This document shows positions 22,481-30,598 of a stretch of 64,000 bases of DNA, one piece after another. Under the pieces are notes generated by a model, which was not told where the DNA came from, searched no databases, and saw only the letters and a list, made by a program, of their open reading frames with translations. The DNA comes from Oscillospiraceae bacterium (GTDB lineage: Bacteria > Bacillota > Clostridia > UBA1212 > SIG427), in the NCBI GenBank assembly GCA_015069135.1, contig SVJE01000003.1, positions 109,699 through 173,698 of the forward strand. Direction: 5' to 3'. Positions within the stretch are counted from its first letter, which is position 1; the number at the start of each line of letters is the position of its first letter. The position numbers and the translations under genes are program-made.

Positions 22481-24295
22481 ATGAATATATATGATTTGCT
22501 AAAAGAGTGTATTGTAATAAAAAAATATGGTCTGAACGCTGGTGCATTTAAAGATGAAGATAGAGAACGCTTAGATACTGAGGAAGAAAAACTTATTTTT
22601 GATTTGTTAAAAAATGTTTCTTCTATGGCTATAAAGGTTAATAAGAAAGGTGTCACATTTCACCCTTTTATGGTATGGGAGGGGAAAAGAACTTTTTCAA
22701 TTGAAGATTTGACAGAAGATGATTATAAGACAATGGAATCTCTTGCATTGGAGCAACTTCCTATAAACATAAGAGCTAGGGTTGCAGATGTTCTTTGGAC
22801 ACAAAAGAAGAACTATAAAGCTGCAATTGTGGCGGCCAAAGCATATTACGAACTGTTTTGTGTATTGTTTACAGATGATGATTGGGTCGGTACTTTGGAT
22901 ATGATAAAGCGTACCCTGTTTATTTCGGCACAAACCAATCAAAAGGATATATATAATGAGGCAGGAGATAAGCTTTTTAATCATGTTGTAAAAGTAAATG
23001 GGCAGGATAAGGATTTTCAGTCTTTGCGTTTGTTGGATATTCTTGTTGAGCAGGGATATGGTGATTTTAAGATTTTGCTCACAGTAGTAGAAAATATTAT
23101 TAATAACAATATAAATGATGTGACGAAAGTTGAGCAAGCATATAGGCTAAAGGTAGAATGTTTATATAAAATAAAGGATGGTGTTGCTGCGAAAAAAAGC
23201 AACATAGATTTAGCAGATTATTATGTGGATTATGCAGAAAGAATTTTAGGAACGAATTTACAAGGTGCATTGCAAGCGGAACGTTTTTATCAAAAAGCAA
23301 TTGAGCTATATCGCAATAATGGTGAAGCAGCAAAAGGAGAAGTAGTTCTTAGGAGATTAGTAGAAATTCAAAAAGAAATTCCTAAGCAAATGGTTCCTAT
23401 AATAATGGAATTTGATGTTAGTGGAGTAAATGCAAACATTGATGAAAATATGGCGGGATTGACGTTTGAGGAAAGTATTATACGATTGACTCAAATGGTA
23501 TCATTTCCTAAAAAGGATGATATAAAGAAAAGACTCTATAAAGAATGCAATAATAGTCCGATTAGTCATATGTTTGGTAAAAATTTAGTTAATGCGTCTG
23601 GACAGACCGTGTTAGCCTTAAGACCGTTAAATTTCAATGACCCAGAGTCGGATTTAGAGTTGCTAGACCTGCATTTGCACCAAAAAGCATTAGAAGAACA
23701 AAAGATTTCAGGAGATGTATGGTTAACGTATTCATTCTACTATATTAGGAATAATTATGAATTTGAAATTTCTGACTTGGACTTTTTAGTATGTAATAAT
23801 CCTATTATTCCTGAGGGAAGGGAAAATATATTTCGGTCTGCTGTATATATGGTTTTAAAGGGACAATATTATGAAGCAATGCATATACTTGCTCCCCAAG
23901 TTGAAAATCTGTTTAGAAATATTGCGAAAGAAGCGGGTGGTTTAACAATAACATTGGAAAACGATGGGGCATCAAAGGAGAAAGTCTTAAAGTCGATTTT
24001 TGATTTGCCAGAACTGTTGGATTGTTACGATAATGATATTCTGTTTCTTTTTAAAGGTTTGTTAAATGAACAAGCAGGCGCAAATATAAGGAATGAGATT
24101 GCTCATGGTATAACTAGTGAGTACATGGCAAGTTCGGGAGCATATTTGTATTTTGCAGGTGCAGTTATAAAATTATTATCTTACACATCCATAAAATGTT
24201 ATGATTTGATAACAACGGATGGTTCGAAATTAAAAACGTTTATAGAACCGGGAAGTGATGCGATAAAGATTAAGCGGTCATCACAAAACTCTTAG
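22481..24295 (+). CDS. Large protein with C-terminal DUF4209/HEPN-type RNxxxHG motif
   Basis: 604 residues, mainly helical, no signal peptide. The N-terminal and central parts contain TPR-like helical pairs (KKNYKAAIVAAKAYYEL, ALQAERFYQKAIELYRN). The C-terminal ~150 residues include LAPQVENLFRNIAKEAGG and IRNEIAHGI, the RNxxxHG signature of DUF4209. The same R-x4-H arrangement defines HEPN ribonucleases found in toxin and abortive-infection systems. An RNA-cleaving defence role is inference. It is the main cargo of the insert and ends just before the right-end TAGTAG motifs. Confidence 0.72.
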   Translation: MNIYDLLKECIVIKKYGLNAGAFKDEDRERLDTEEEKLIFDLLKNVSSMAIKVNKKGVTFHPFMVWEGKRTFSIEDLTEDDYKTMESLALEQLPINIRARVADVLWTQKKNYKAAIVAAKAYYELFCVLFTDDDWVGTLDMIKRTLFISAQTNQKDIYNEAGDKLFNHVVKVNGQDKDFQSLRLLDILVEQGYGDFKILLTVVENIINNNINDVTKVEQAYRLKVECLYKIKDGVAAKKSNIDLADYYVDYAERILGTNLQGALQAERFYQKAIELYRNNGEAAKGEVVLRRLVEIQKEIPKQMVPIIMEFDVSGVNANIDENMAGLTFEESIIRLTQMVSFPKKDDIKKRLYKECNNSPISHMFGKNLVNASGQTVLALRPLNFNDPESDLELLDLHLHQKALEEQKISGDVWLTYSFYYIRNNYEFEISDLDFLVCNNPIIPEGRENIFRSAVYMVLKGQYYEAMHILAPQVENLFRNIAKEAGGLTITLENDGASKEKVLKSIFDLPELLDCYDNDILFLFKGLLNEQAGANIRNEIAHGITSEYMASSGAYLYFAGAVIKLLSYTSIKCYDLITTDGSKLKTFIEPGSDAIKIKRSSQNS

Positions 24296-24333
24296 TAGTA
24301 AGTCTTTCCCTTTTACTACTATTTTTACTACTA
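24291..24333. repeat. TTAGTAG/TACTACTA motifs near the right end of the insert
   Basis: CTTAGTAGTAA at 24291-24301 repeats the left copy at 20890-20900. TTTTACTACTA occurs twice in tandem at 24311-24321 and 24323-24333. Possible arm-type sites of a recombinase. Confidence 0.5.
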
Positions 24334-24338
24334 ACAGG

Positions 24339-24368
24339 TAGTCACAACTTGCAAAAGCATGCTATAAT
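24339..24368 (+). promoter_or_regulatory. Insert-borne promoter driving the phosphatase gene
   Basis: TAGTCA (24339-24344), 18 bp, TATAAT (24363-24368). Downstream a hairpin GAAACGCC/GGCGTTTC (24411-24418 and 24429-24436) and AAAAGGAG lie before the ATG. It would replace the promoter cut off at 20678. Confidence 0.5.
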
Positions 24369-24462
24369 TTGCCTATCTAACAACCAAACAACAATTTAAC
24401 CATAATCTCGGAAACGCCCGCAAAACACGGCGTTTCGGGGCAAAAAGGAGCAATCAATTATT

Positions 24463-24921
24463 ATGATAAAAGTACTATTCATCTGCCACGGCAACATTTG
24501 CCGTTCCACAATGGCGGAGTTTGTAATGAAATATTTAGTAAAGAAAAGTCATGTGGATTCACAATTTTACATATATTCAGCTGCAACCAGCAGAGAAGAA
24601 ATAGGAAACCCTGTTCATTACGGCACAAAGCGTAAACTGGCACAGGAAGGTATACCCTGCGGAGATCACAGGGCTGTGCAGGTAACAAAGTCTGATTATG
24701 ACAACTACGATTATCTTATAGTGATGGATGGCTATAACGTGAGAAATCTTATGAGGATTATCGGGGATGACCCGGAACAAAAAGTATATAAATTGCTTGA
24801 TTTTACACAAAGAAAGGGTCAGGACATAGCCGACCCTTGGTATTCAGGTAATTTTGATAAAACATTTGATGATGTAATGGAAGGCTGTCAGGGACTGCTT
24901 AATTATATTTTGGGAAAGTAG
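24463..24921 (+). CDS. Low-molecular-weight protein tyrosine phosphatase
   Basis: 152 residues. The phosphate-binding loop CHGNICRS (C-x5-R-S) is at residues 9-16, and the catalytic acid loop DPWYSG is near residue 125. It removes phosphate from tyrosine or arginine of cellular proteins. The first ten codons appear to be supplied by the right end of the insert: a second, detached start of the same gene lies at 20717. The regenerated start keeps the active-site loop intact, so the enzyme should work. A membrane protein gene follows nine bases downstream. Confidence 0.93.
   Translation: MIKVLFICHGNICRSTMAEFVMKYLVKKSHVDSQFYIYSAATSREEIGNPVHYGTKRKLAQEGIPCGDHRAVQVTKSDYDNYDYLIVMDGYNVRNLMRIIGDDPEQKVYKLLDFTQRKGQDIADPWYSGNFDKTFDDVMEGCQGLLNYILGK
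24478..24491 (+). repeat. Right flanking direct repeat (attR-like)
   Basis: TTCATCTGCCACGG, identical to 20732-20745, within codons 6-10 of the phosphatase. Confidence 0.7.
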
Positions 24922-24930
24922 GTATAATAC

Positions 24931-25392
24931 ATGAAAAACAAGAACCCCTTAATAAACAACGGGATTTCCTTGGGAATACACATATTGCTTGTGATTGTCT
25001 TTTTCATTTTTGACAAGTTTAGCGGCTTATCATTTGATGGCCAGTGGGTGGGTCTTGTTATTTTATTTGCCGTTATGACTTGTGTGTATTTTATATCAGG
25101 AGTTTTTTTGTTGAAACCTGTAGATAAATACAGTTTCTTGTCAGTGGTTTCGGTTATATTAGGTACAGTTATAGGTTTTGTTTGCTTCATTATATTTTTT
25201 GATGGCTCATATGAGTTCCTTGCTTATATGAATCCTTTGGGTAATTGTGTTATATGTCTGGTAGCGACATTAACCGATGGAGGCATAGGTGTTTTTGCAC
25301 TCATGCCAATAGCTTTGGTGCTTCCTTCTGCTGTTATTTATACCGGTATGTTAATAAAAAGAATCAGTTCCAAAGACCATACTGCTGAATAA
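24931..25392 (+). CDS. Integral membrane protein, unknown function
   Basis: 153 residues with four likely membrane segments (GIHILLVIVFFIF, VGLVILFAVMTCVYF, SVVSVILGTVIGFVCF and IALVLPSAVIYTGML) and short basic ends. I do not recognise a family. It follows the phosphatase gene by nine bases and probably shares its transcript. Its last 29 bases overlap the 3' end of the convergent amidohydrolase gene. Confidence 0.65.
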   Translation: MKNKNPLINNGISLGIHILLVIVFFIFDKFSGLSFDGQWVGLVILFAVMTCVYFISGVFLLKPVDKYSFLSVVSVILGTVIGFVCFIIFFDGSYEFLAYMNPLGNCVICLVATLTDGGIGVFALMPIALVLPSAVIYTGMLIKRISSKDHTAE

Positions 25393-26185
25393 ATTCCAAA
25401 GAATTTTTGTTGAAAATTCTCTCTTTGGCATCGTCTGAAATCGGAATAGTATGAATGTATTTTACAGACTCACCGGGATCTTCCCAAGGACAGTCGCTGC
25501 CTAAAAATACATTTTCCTGAGGGTGATTTTTAATCATTTCAGCCATTGCAGCTTTGTCCAACTTATAAGTGGCGCACATGGCTGTATCCAGATACACATT
25601 TTCAAGACCTATAAGGTGATCTTTAACCTGCTCCCACATACGAAGTCCTCCGAAATGAGCCAATACCATTTTAAGTTTCGGGTTGTCCTTTGCAACTTTG
25701 GCAGAACATTCAGGGTAGGCATGAACCTTATCAGGACTGTAACAATCCCAACCGGAGTGGAAAACAATAAACAAATCAAGCTCTGCACATTTTTCATAAA
25801 TGGGGTAGAGCCGTTTGTCTTCTATCATAAAATTCTGATAATCAGGGTGAAGTTTGATTCCGGGAATACCAAAAGACTTAATATTTTCCAACTGTTCTTC
25901 CCAGTCAGGACTGTCGGGATGAACTGAACCTAAAGATACTATTTTACCCGGATGAGCATCGGTTACATCTTTTGCGGTTCTGTTAATAGTGTTTTCCTGT
26001 CCGGGAGCAGTGGCAATGTTAAGACAAACAAAGCGGGAAATGTCCCTTGTAGCCATTTTACTTAAAGTATCAGAAAGAGTACCATCGGTAAAAGGAGTAA
26101 TGCCGGAAATAGTAGCCAGCTTACCTACAGCTTTTGGAGCTACCTTGTCAGGAAAAATATGAGCATGAAAATCAATGTATTCCAT
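25364..26185 (-). CDS. Amidohydrolase-family (TIM-barrel) metal-dependent hydrolase
   Basis: 273 residues. The metal site is visible as DFHAHIFP (HxH) at the N terminus, VFHSGWDCY, MVLAHFGG and FLGSDCPWEDPGESV near the end, typical of the amidohydrolase-2 group (decarboxylases and hydrolases). The substrate is unknown. AAGAGG precedes the ATG, with a promoter at 26249-26221. The 3' end overlaps the convergent membrane protein gene. Confidence 0.82.
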   Translation of the reverse strand: MEYIDFHAHIFPDKVAPKAVGKLATISGITPFTDGTLSDTLSKMATRDISRFVCLNIATAPGQENTINRTAKDVTDAHPGKIVSLGSVHPDSPDWEEQLENIKSFGIPGIKLHPDYQNFMIEDKRLYPIYEKCAELDLFIVFHSGWDCYSPDKVHAYPECSAKVAKDNPKLKMVLAHFGGLRMWEQVKDHLIGLENVYLDTAMCATYKLDKAAMAEMIKNHPQENVFLGSDCPWEDPGESVKYIHTIPISDDAKERIFNKNSLEFIQQYGLWN

Positions 26186-26220
26186 AAAAACCTCTTAATA
26201 ATACAAATTTTATCCGAAAA

Positions 26221-26249
26221 ATCATAGCATATTAAGGGTGTATTTGCAA
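26221..26249 (-). promoter_or_regulatory. Promoter of the amidohydrolase gene
   Basis: Minus strand TTGCAA (26249-26244), 17 bp, TATGAT (26226-26221). Confidence 0.6.
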
Positions 26250-26268
26250 ATATTTAACAATGAACTCA

Positions 26269-26297
26269 TTGTATTTTTCGACTCATAATAGTATAAT
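26269..26297 (+). promoter_or_regulatory. Promoter of the cyclophilin-galE operon
   Basis: TTGTAT (26269-26274), 17 bp, TATAAT (26292-26297). Confidence 0.65.
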
Positions 26298-26341
26298 TTC
26301 AATATATATGAATATTAGAATAGGAAAGATGGTGTTTTCTG

Positions 26342-26824
26342 GTGAGTAAGGCGATTATAGAGATGGAAAATGGCGGTAAAATTACTTTAGAACTGATGCC
26401 TGAAGTGGCCCCTATAACAGTTGAAAATTTTGAAAAATTGGTTAAGGAAGGCTTCTATAACGGATTGATTTTCCACCGAGTAATAAGAGGATTTATGATT
26501 CAGGGCGGATGTCCTAATGGTAATGGTATGGGTGGCCCCGGATATCATATTAAAGGTGAGTTTGCATACAATGGCTGGAAGAATGACCTTAAGCATGAAA
26601 GAGGTGTTATCTCAATGGCAAGAGCCTGGGATCCGGATTCTGCAGGTTCACAGTTTTTTATAATGCATCAGGATGCTCCTCATTTAGATGGTCAGTATGC
26701 AGCTTTTGGTAAAGTAACTGCAGGAATGGAAGTTGTAGATGCAATTGCCGATGAATATACAGATGAAAATGACAAGCCTATGTCACAACAGAAAATAAAG
26801 ACAATAACCATTGAGGAGGTATAA
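26342..26824 (+). CDS. Cyclophilin-type peptidyl-prolyl cis-trans isomerase
   Basis: 160 residues, a minimal cytoplasmic cyclophilin. Active-site stretches are [13 protein letters not shown], the [16 protein letters not shown] core and [12 protein letters not shown]. It speeds proline isomerisation during protein folding. GTG start; the best upstream purine stretch is GGAAAGATGG, so initiation may be modest. No signal peptide. galE follows three bases downstream. Confidence 0.92.
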   Translation: MSKAIIEMENGGKITLELMPEVAPITVENFEKLVKEGFYNGLIFHRVIRGFMIQGGCPNGNGMGGPGYHIKGEFAYNGWKNDLKHERGVISMARAWDPDSAGSQFFIMHQDAPHLDGQYAAFGKVTAGMEVVDAIADEYTDENDKPMSQQKIKTITIEEV

Positions 26825-26827
26825 CGG

Positions 26828-27835
26828 ATGAAAGTATTAGTTACAGGTGGTGCCGGATATATCGGAACACATACATGTGTTGAACTTTTAAACGCAGGAC
26901 ATGAAATTGTTGTATTTGATAATTTTTACAACAGCAGTAGCGAGTCAATTGACAGAGTAAAGCAGATTACAGGTAAGGATTTTGCATTTTACGAATGTGA
27001 CATGCTGGATAAAGACGCTTTGGACAAGATCTTCTGTGAGCATGAAATTGATGCAGTTATTCACTTTGCAGGTTACAAAGCGGTAGGTGAGTCTGTGGCA
27101 AAACCTATTATGTACTTCCATAATAATATCACAGGAACATTGTGTTTGCTGGAAGTTATGAAGGCTCATAACTGTAAGAAAATCGTATTCAGTTCTTCTG
27201 CAACAGTTTATGGTGATCCTCATTCAGTGCCGATTAAAGAGGACTTCCCGTTGTCTGCTACAAATCCTTATGGCAGAACAAAGCTTATGATTGAAGAAAT
27301 TATGAGAGATTTATGGATTTCAGATAATGAATGGTCAATAGTTCTTTTAAGATACTTTAACCCTGTAGGCGCTCACGAAAGTGGACTTATTGGTGAAAAT
27401 CCAAAGGGACTTCCTAACAACATTATGCCAAGAATTACACAGGTTGCGGTAGGCAGACTTCCACACGTATCCGTATTCGGTACAGACTATCCTACAAAAG
27501 ATGGTACAGGTGTAAGAGACTACATTCATGTTGTTGACCTGGCAAAAGGCCATGTTAAAGCCTTGGAATATTGTGAGAATAATACTGCTGTTGAAGCTAT
27601 TAACTTGGGTACAGGTAACGGCTACAGTGTACTTGAACTTATTAACACTTTTGCTGAAGTGAATAATGTTGAAGTTCCTCGTAAGTTAGAGGCAAGACGT
27701 CCGGGCGACATTGCCGCTTGTTATGCAGACCCCGCAAAAGCTGAAAAGCTTTTGGGTTGGAAGGCTGAGCTTGGTCTTGAAGAAATGGTACGCGACAGCT
27801 GGATGTGGCAGTCTAAAAATCCGGAGGGATTTTAA
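26828..27835 (+). CDS. galE: UDP-glucose 4-epimerase
   Basis: 335 residues of the extended SDR family. NAD-binding GGAGYIGTHT at the N terminus, HFAGYKAVGESV, SSSATVYG, catalytic YGRTK and the substrate loop PVGAHESG...NIMPRI support GalE rather than other epimerases. It interconverts UDP-glucose and UDP-galactose for the Leloir pathway and cell-surface sugars. GAGGAGG precedes the ATG. Confidence 0.93.
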   Translation: MKVLVTGGAGYIGTHTCVELLNAGHEIVVFDNFYNSSSESIDRVKQITGKDFAFYECDMLDKDALDKIFCEHEIDAVIHFAGYKAVGESVAKPIMYFHNNITGTLCLLEVMKAHNCKKIVFSSSATVYGDPHSVPIKEDFPLSATNPYGRTKLMIEEIMRDLWISDNEWSIVLLRYFNPVGAHESGLIGENPKGLPNNIMPRITQVAVGRLPHVSVFGTDYPTKDGTGVRDYIHVVDLAKGHVKALEYCENNTAVEAINLGTGNGYSVLELINTFAEVNNVEVPRKLEARRPGDIAACYADPAKAEKLLGWKAELGLEEMVRDSWMWQSKNPEGF

Positions 27836-27839
27836 TTAA

Positions 27840-28379
27840 ATGAATAAGTACGGAAACGGAATTGCATATAACGTAATGGCGGGGCTGGTCATGCTGGTAC
27901 CTGCCATGATGATTCTTTTTGACGGAACCGACTTCTTAGGCGGATCTAAAGTTTTTTTACAGTATGCACTTCTTGTTTGTGGTGCTGTATATTTATTGGC
28001 CTTTGTAGGAAACAAAAGGGGATATTTTCGTCCCGGATGGATTCTCACACAAGGCTTTATTCAATTTTTTATAGGTCTTTTTATGTTGTTCTGTAGTGGG
28101 GAAACTTTTAACGATGAAATTGCCTCAGTTACATTTGGTATATGGGCAATTGCTACTGCTTCTGCACAAATCAGTGGTGGTATTCAGCTTAGAGCATTGG
28201 AGGTAAAAAGATGGAAGATTCCTGTATATGAAGGGGTAATCAATATTGTATGGGCATTTATTTTGCTGGTTAATCCCTTTCAGACATATGATTATCTTTG
28301 GTTGATTGCAGGATTGTTTTTGGGTACAATCAGTGTGTGTACAGTGCTTGAAGTTATGGTTCATAAAGTTATAGTATAA
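27840..28379 (+). CDS. DUF308/HdeD-like membrane protein
   Basis: 179 residues with about six membrane segments in the repeated pattern of DUF308 proteins (MAGLVMLVPAMMILF, VFLQYALLVCGAVYLLAF, GFIQFFIGLFMLF, GIWAIATASAQISGGIQL, GVINIVWAFILLVNP, LIAGLFLGTISVCTVLE). Function is unknown. It lies four bases after galE and twelve before the next gene, so it belongs to this operon. Confidence 0.72.
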   Translation: MNKYGNGIAYNVMAGLVMLVPAMMILFDGTDFLGGSKVFLQYALLVCGAVYLLAFVGNKRGYFRPGWILTQGFIQFFIGLFMLFCSGETFNDEIASVTFGIWAIATASAQISGGIQLRALEVKRWKIPVYEGVINIVWAFILLVNPFQTYDYLWLIAGLFLGTISVCTVLEVMVHKVIV

Positions 28380-28391
28380 GGAGTTTGTTCT

Positions 28392-29129
28392 GTGAAATTC
28401 GCTATTACATCTGCAAAATTAAAAATAATAGGCATGATTACAATGGTTCTTTTGAATCTGGCTATGCTTGGAGTGGTAACACAACCGGTACTTAAATATT
28501 TCTGTGGCATAGTTGGTTCTGCTTCTCTTACTATTTTTGCATTTTTAATTTCGGAAGGCTATAGACACACATCGAACATTAATAAATATGTATTACGTGT
28601 GCTTATATTCGCCATAATTGCGGCTTTCCCGCAAAGAGCAATACTTTTTATCGTAAATGAAGGAAAAACTGATTTATCAGCGTATTTTAATGCAGGTCTT
28701 TCTGCTTTTCTATGTCTTACTGTAATATCCACATATGATAAATTAAAAGAAAAATCTCTTCGTTATGCCCTTATGGGTATGATGTGTTTTCTATCATTTG
28801 TGCTGAATTTTTACGCAGCACCTTTTGTGTTTGTTCTAATGTTTATTATTCATATAAACAGAGAGAATTTCCCTAAAATGGCATATTATATAACAACTCT
28901 TTATTTGTCCCTTTTTGCGGTGGGTGTATTCTTTAAATTAACAAATTCGGGTTACAACGGTGGTAATTTGTTGGAACTTGATCAGATGATTTATCAGGTA
29001 GGATGCATTTTACCATTACCATTGTTGTACAAATACAATGGTCAGGAAGGAGTAAAATTAAAGTGGATAGTTTATACATTCTATCCACTTACTCTTGTGA
29101 TTATTATGCTTCTTCTTCATCTTCGATAA
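28392..29129 (+). CDS. TraX-family membrane protein
   Basis: 245 residues, about eight membrane segments. The start (LKIIGMITMVLLNLAML), SLTIFAFLISEGYRHT and YVLRVLIFAIIAAFPQ are typical of chromosomal TraX-like proteins in Clostridia. Plasmid TraX acetylates pilin; chromosomal homologues have no proven role and resemble membrane acyltransferases. GTG start with AAGGAG. The last 26 bases overlap the convergent CorC-like gene. Confidence 0.8.
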   Translation: MKFAITSAKLKIIGMITMVLLNLAMLGVVTQPVLKYFCGIVGSASLTIFAFLISEGYRHTSNINKYVLRVLIFAIIAAFPQRAILFIVNEGKTDLSAYFNAGLSAFLCLTVISTYDKLKEKSLRYALMGMMCFLSFVLNFYAAPFVFVLMFIIHINRENFPKMAYYITTLYLSLFAVGVFFKLTNSGYNGGNLLELDQMIYQVGCILPLPLLYKYNGQEGVKLKWIVYTFYPLTLVIIMLLLHLR

Positions 29130-30459
29130 TTTCTTTATCGGGATTTCTGGTTGCTTTTAAAGAACTTATAAGTTTTTCTGTATTTGATAGAACTTTGAAA
29201 GTATAATTGCCATATTCAAATTCCGGGAAGCTTCCTTCGTCAGGAATTTCTTCTAACATTCCGATTGCGAATCCACTGGCAGTTTCATATTCATCCACGG
29301 GTAAATCTATACCAAGATTTTCAGCTACTTCGTCAAGTTCTGCAAGACCTGTAATTATGAATTCATCTTCGCTGATTTTAACAACAGGATGCTCGTTTTC
29401 TTCAGCCTCGTCGTATTCATCACGAATGTTTCCTACCAGTTCTTCAAGTATGTCTTCCATTGTTATGATACCTTCTGTACCACCATACTCATCCACAACA
29501 ACAGCCATATGAGAATTAGATTTGTTTAAAATATCGAAAACTTCATCCAAATTCTGAGTGCCCGCAACATAAGGCACAGGTCTTATTATTTTACCAATAT
29601 TAAAATTCTCTTTGCTTCGTACATTAAGTAAATCCTTTATATGTATAATTCCCTTTATATCGTCAATAGATCCTTCATAAACTGGTATTCTTGAATATTT
29701 TTCATTACATGCCACATCAAAAACTTCTTCATATGTTGCATCCCAGGGAAGGGCAGTAATTGCTGTTCTGTGAGTCATTGCTTCTGCTGCAGTAAGATCA
29801 TTGAACTCAAGGACGTTATTAATCATTTCAGTTTCGTTATCTTCAAGGACACCCTGTTCCTGACCTTCGTTAACCATTAAAAGAATTTCTTCTTCGGTTA
29901 CTTCTTCCTCTTCTTCATCCGGATTTATACGAAAAAGTCTAAGAACGACATTTACTGAAAAAGTGAGAAGCGCAACAAAGGGTGCAAAAAGTTTTGATGT
30001 AAACTTCAAGGCGCCTGCTGCATATAAAGCCAATTTTTCACTTTTTTTCATGGCAATACGTTTTGGTACTAATTCCCCAAATACAAGGGTAAAATAGGAG
30101 AGTAAAATGGTTATGAGAGCCATTGAAATAGTTCGTATCAAGTCCGGATGATTTTCAGCCCAAGAAAAATTTACAGTTGTAAAATTTACAATTCTGTCTG
30201 CAAAAGAATCCGAGGCTACCGCACTGGCTAAAAAACCGGAGAAGGTAACTCCTACCTGTATAGTTGAAAGCATTTTACCGGAATTAGTTAAAAATGATAA
30301 TAATTTTTTTGCTTTTTTGTTGCCTTCTTGGGCTAGTTTTTCAATTCTGGCATCATTCACCGATATAATAGCAATTTCAGATGCAGCAAAAAAAGCATTT
30401 AATAATGTTAATAGAACAATAATTGTTAACTGTAAAGGTATACTACCGTCGTCGCCCAT
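29104..30459 (-). CDS. CNNM/CorC-type transporter (DUF21-CBS-CorC_HlyC)
   Basis: 451 residues in the usual order: an N-terminal DUF21 membrane domain with about four helices (~1-200), a CBS pair with MTHRTAITALPWDATYEEV and NLDEVFDILNKSNSHMAVVVDEYGGTEG, and a C-terminal CorC_HlyC domain (~340-430). Family members export or sense Mg2+ or Co2+; older annotation is hemolysin-like. AAAGGA and a consensus promoter lie upstream. An acidic tail (IIEDEEEA) is encoded in the region overlapping the TraX-like gene. Confidence 0.88.
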   Translation of the reverse strand: MGDDGSIPLQLTIIVLLTLLNAFFAASEIAIISVNDARIEKLAQEGNKKAKKLLSFLTNSGKMLSTIQVGVTFSGFLASAVASDSFADRIVNFTTVNFSWAENHPDLIRTISMALITILLSYFTLVFGELVPKRIAMKKSEKLALYAAGALKFTSKLFAPFVALLTFSVNVVLRLFRINPDEEEEEVTEEEILLMVNEGQEQGVLEDNETEMINNVLEFNDLTAAEAMTHRTAITALPWDATYEEVFDVACNEKYSRIPVYEGSIDDIKGIIHIKDLLNVRSKENFNIGKIIRPVPYVAGTQNLDEVFDILNKSNSHMAVVVDEYGGTEGIITMEDILEELVGNIRDEYDEAEENEHPVVKISEDEFIITGLAELDEVAENLGIDLPVDEYETASGFAIGMLEEIPDEGSFPEFEYGNYTFKVLSNTEKLISSLKATRNPDKEIIEDEEEA

Positions 30460-30498
30460 GGCGAAAAATCAATTCCTTTCAAAATAAAATTTTTAAAT

Positions 30499-30527
30499 AT
30501 TATAGTATAGCGGTTAATTGTTGTCAA
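30499..30527 (-). promoter_or_regulatory. Promoter of the CNNM/CorC-type gene
   Basis: Minus strand perfect TTGACA (30527-30522), 17 bp, TATAAT (30504-30499). Confidence 0.85.
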
Positions 30528-30543
30528 ATTCACTATAACTATA

Positions 30544-30573
30544 TGAAAATAACCGGCCCTCAATGAGAGCCGG
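30544..30573 (-). terminator. Terminator of the 521-residue surface protein gene
   Basis: CCGGC-x-CTC stem (one mismatch) closing on ATT or AAT, 30553-30573, with TTATTTT on the minus strand. Confidence 0.6.
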
Positions 30574-30598
30574 CGTTTAAATGACTATATATTAATTT

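Larger units (their letters stand above)
20746..24491 (+). mobile_element. Insert of about 3.7 kb in the LMW phosphatase gene
   Basis: Bounded by the 14-bp direct repeats and replacing the first codons of the phosphatase with its own. It carries two candidate small RNAs, a DUF3800 gene, a micro-ORF, a broken ORF and a HEPN/DUF4209 gene. Motifs with CTACTAA or TTAGTAG cluster near both ends (20837, 20890, 20905, 24291, 24311, 24323). No recombinase gene is inside, so it is a remnant or is mobilised in trans. Inference from the junction structure. Confidence 0.6.
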
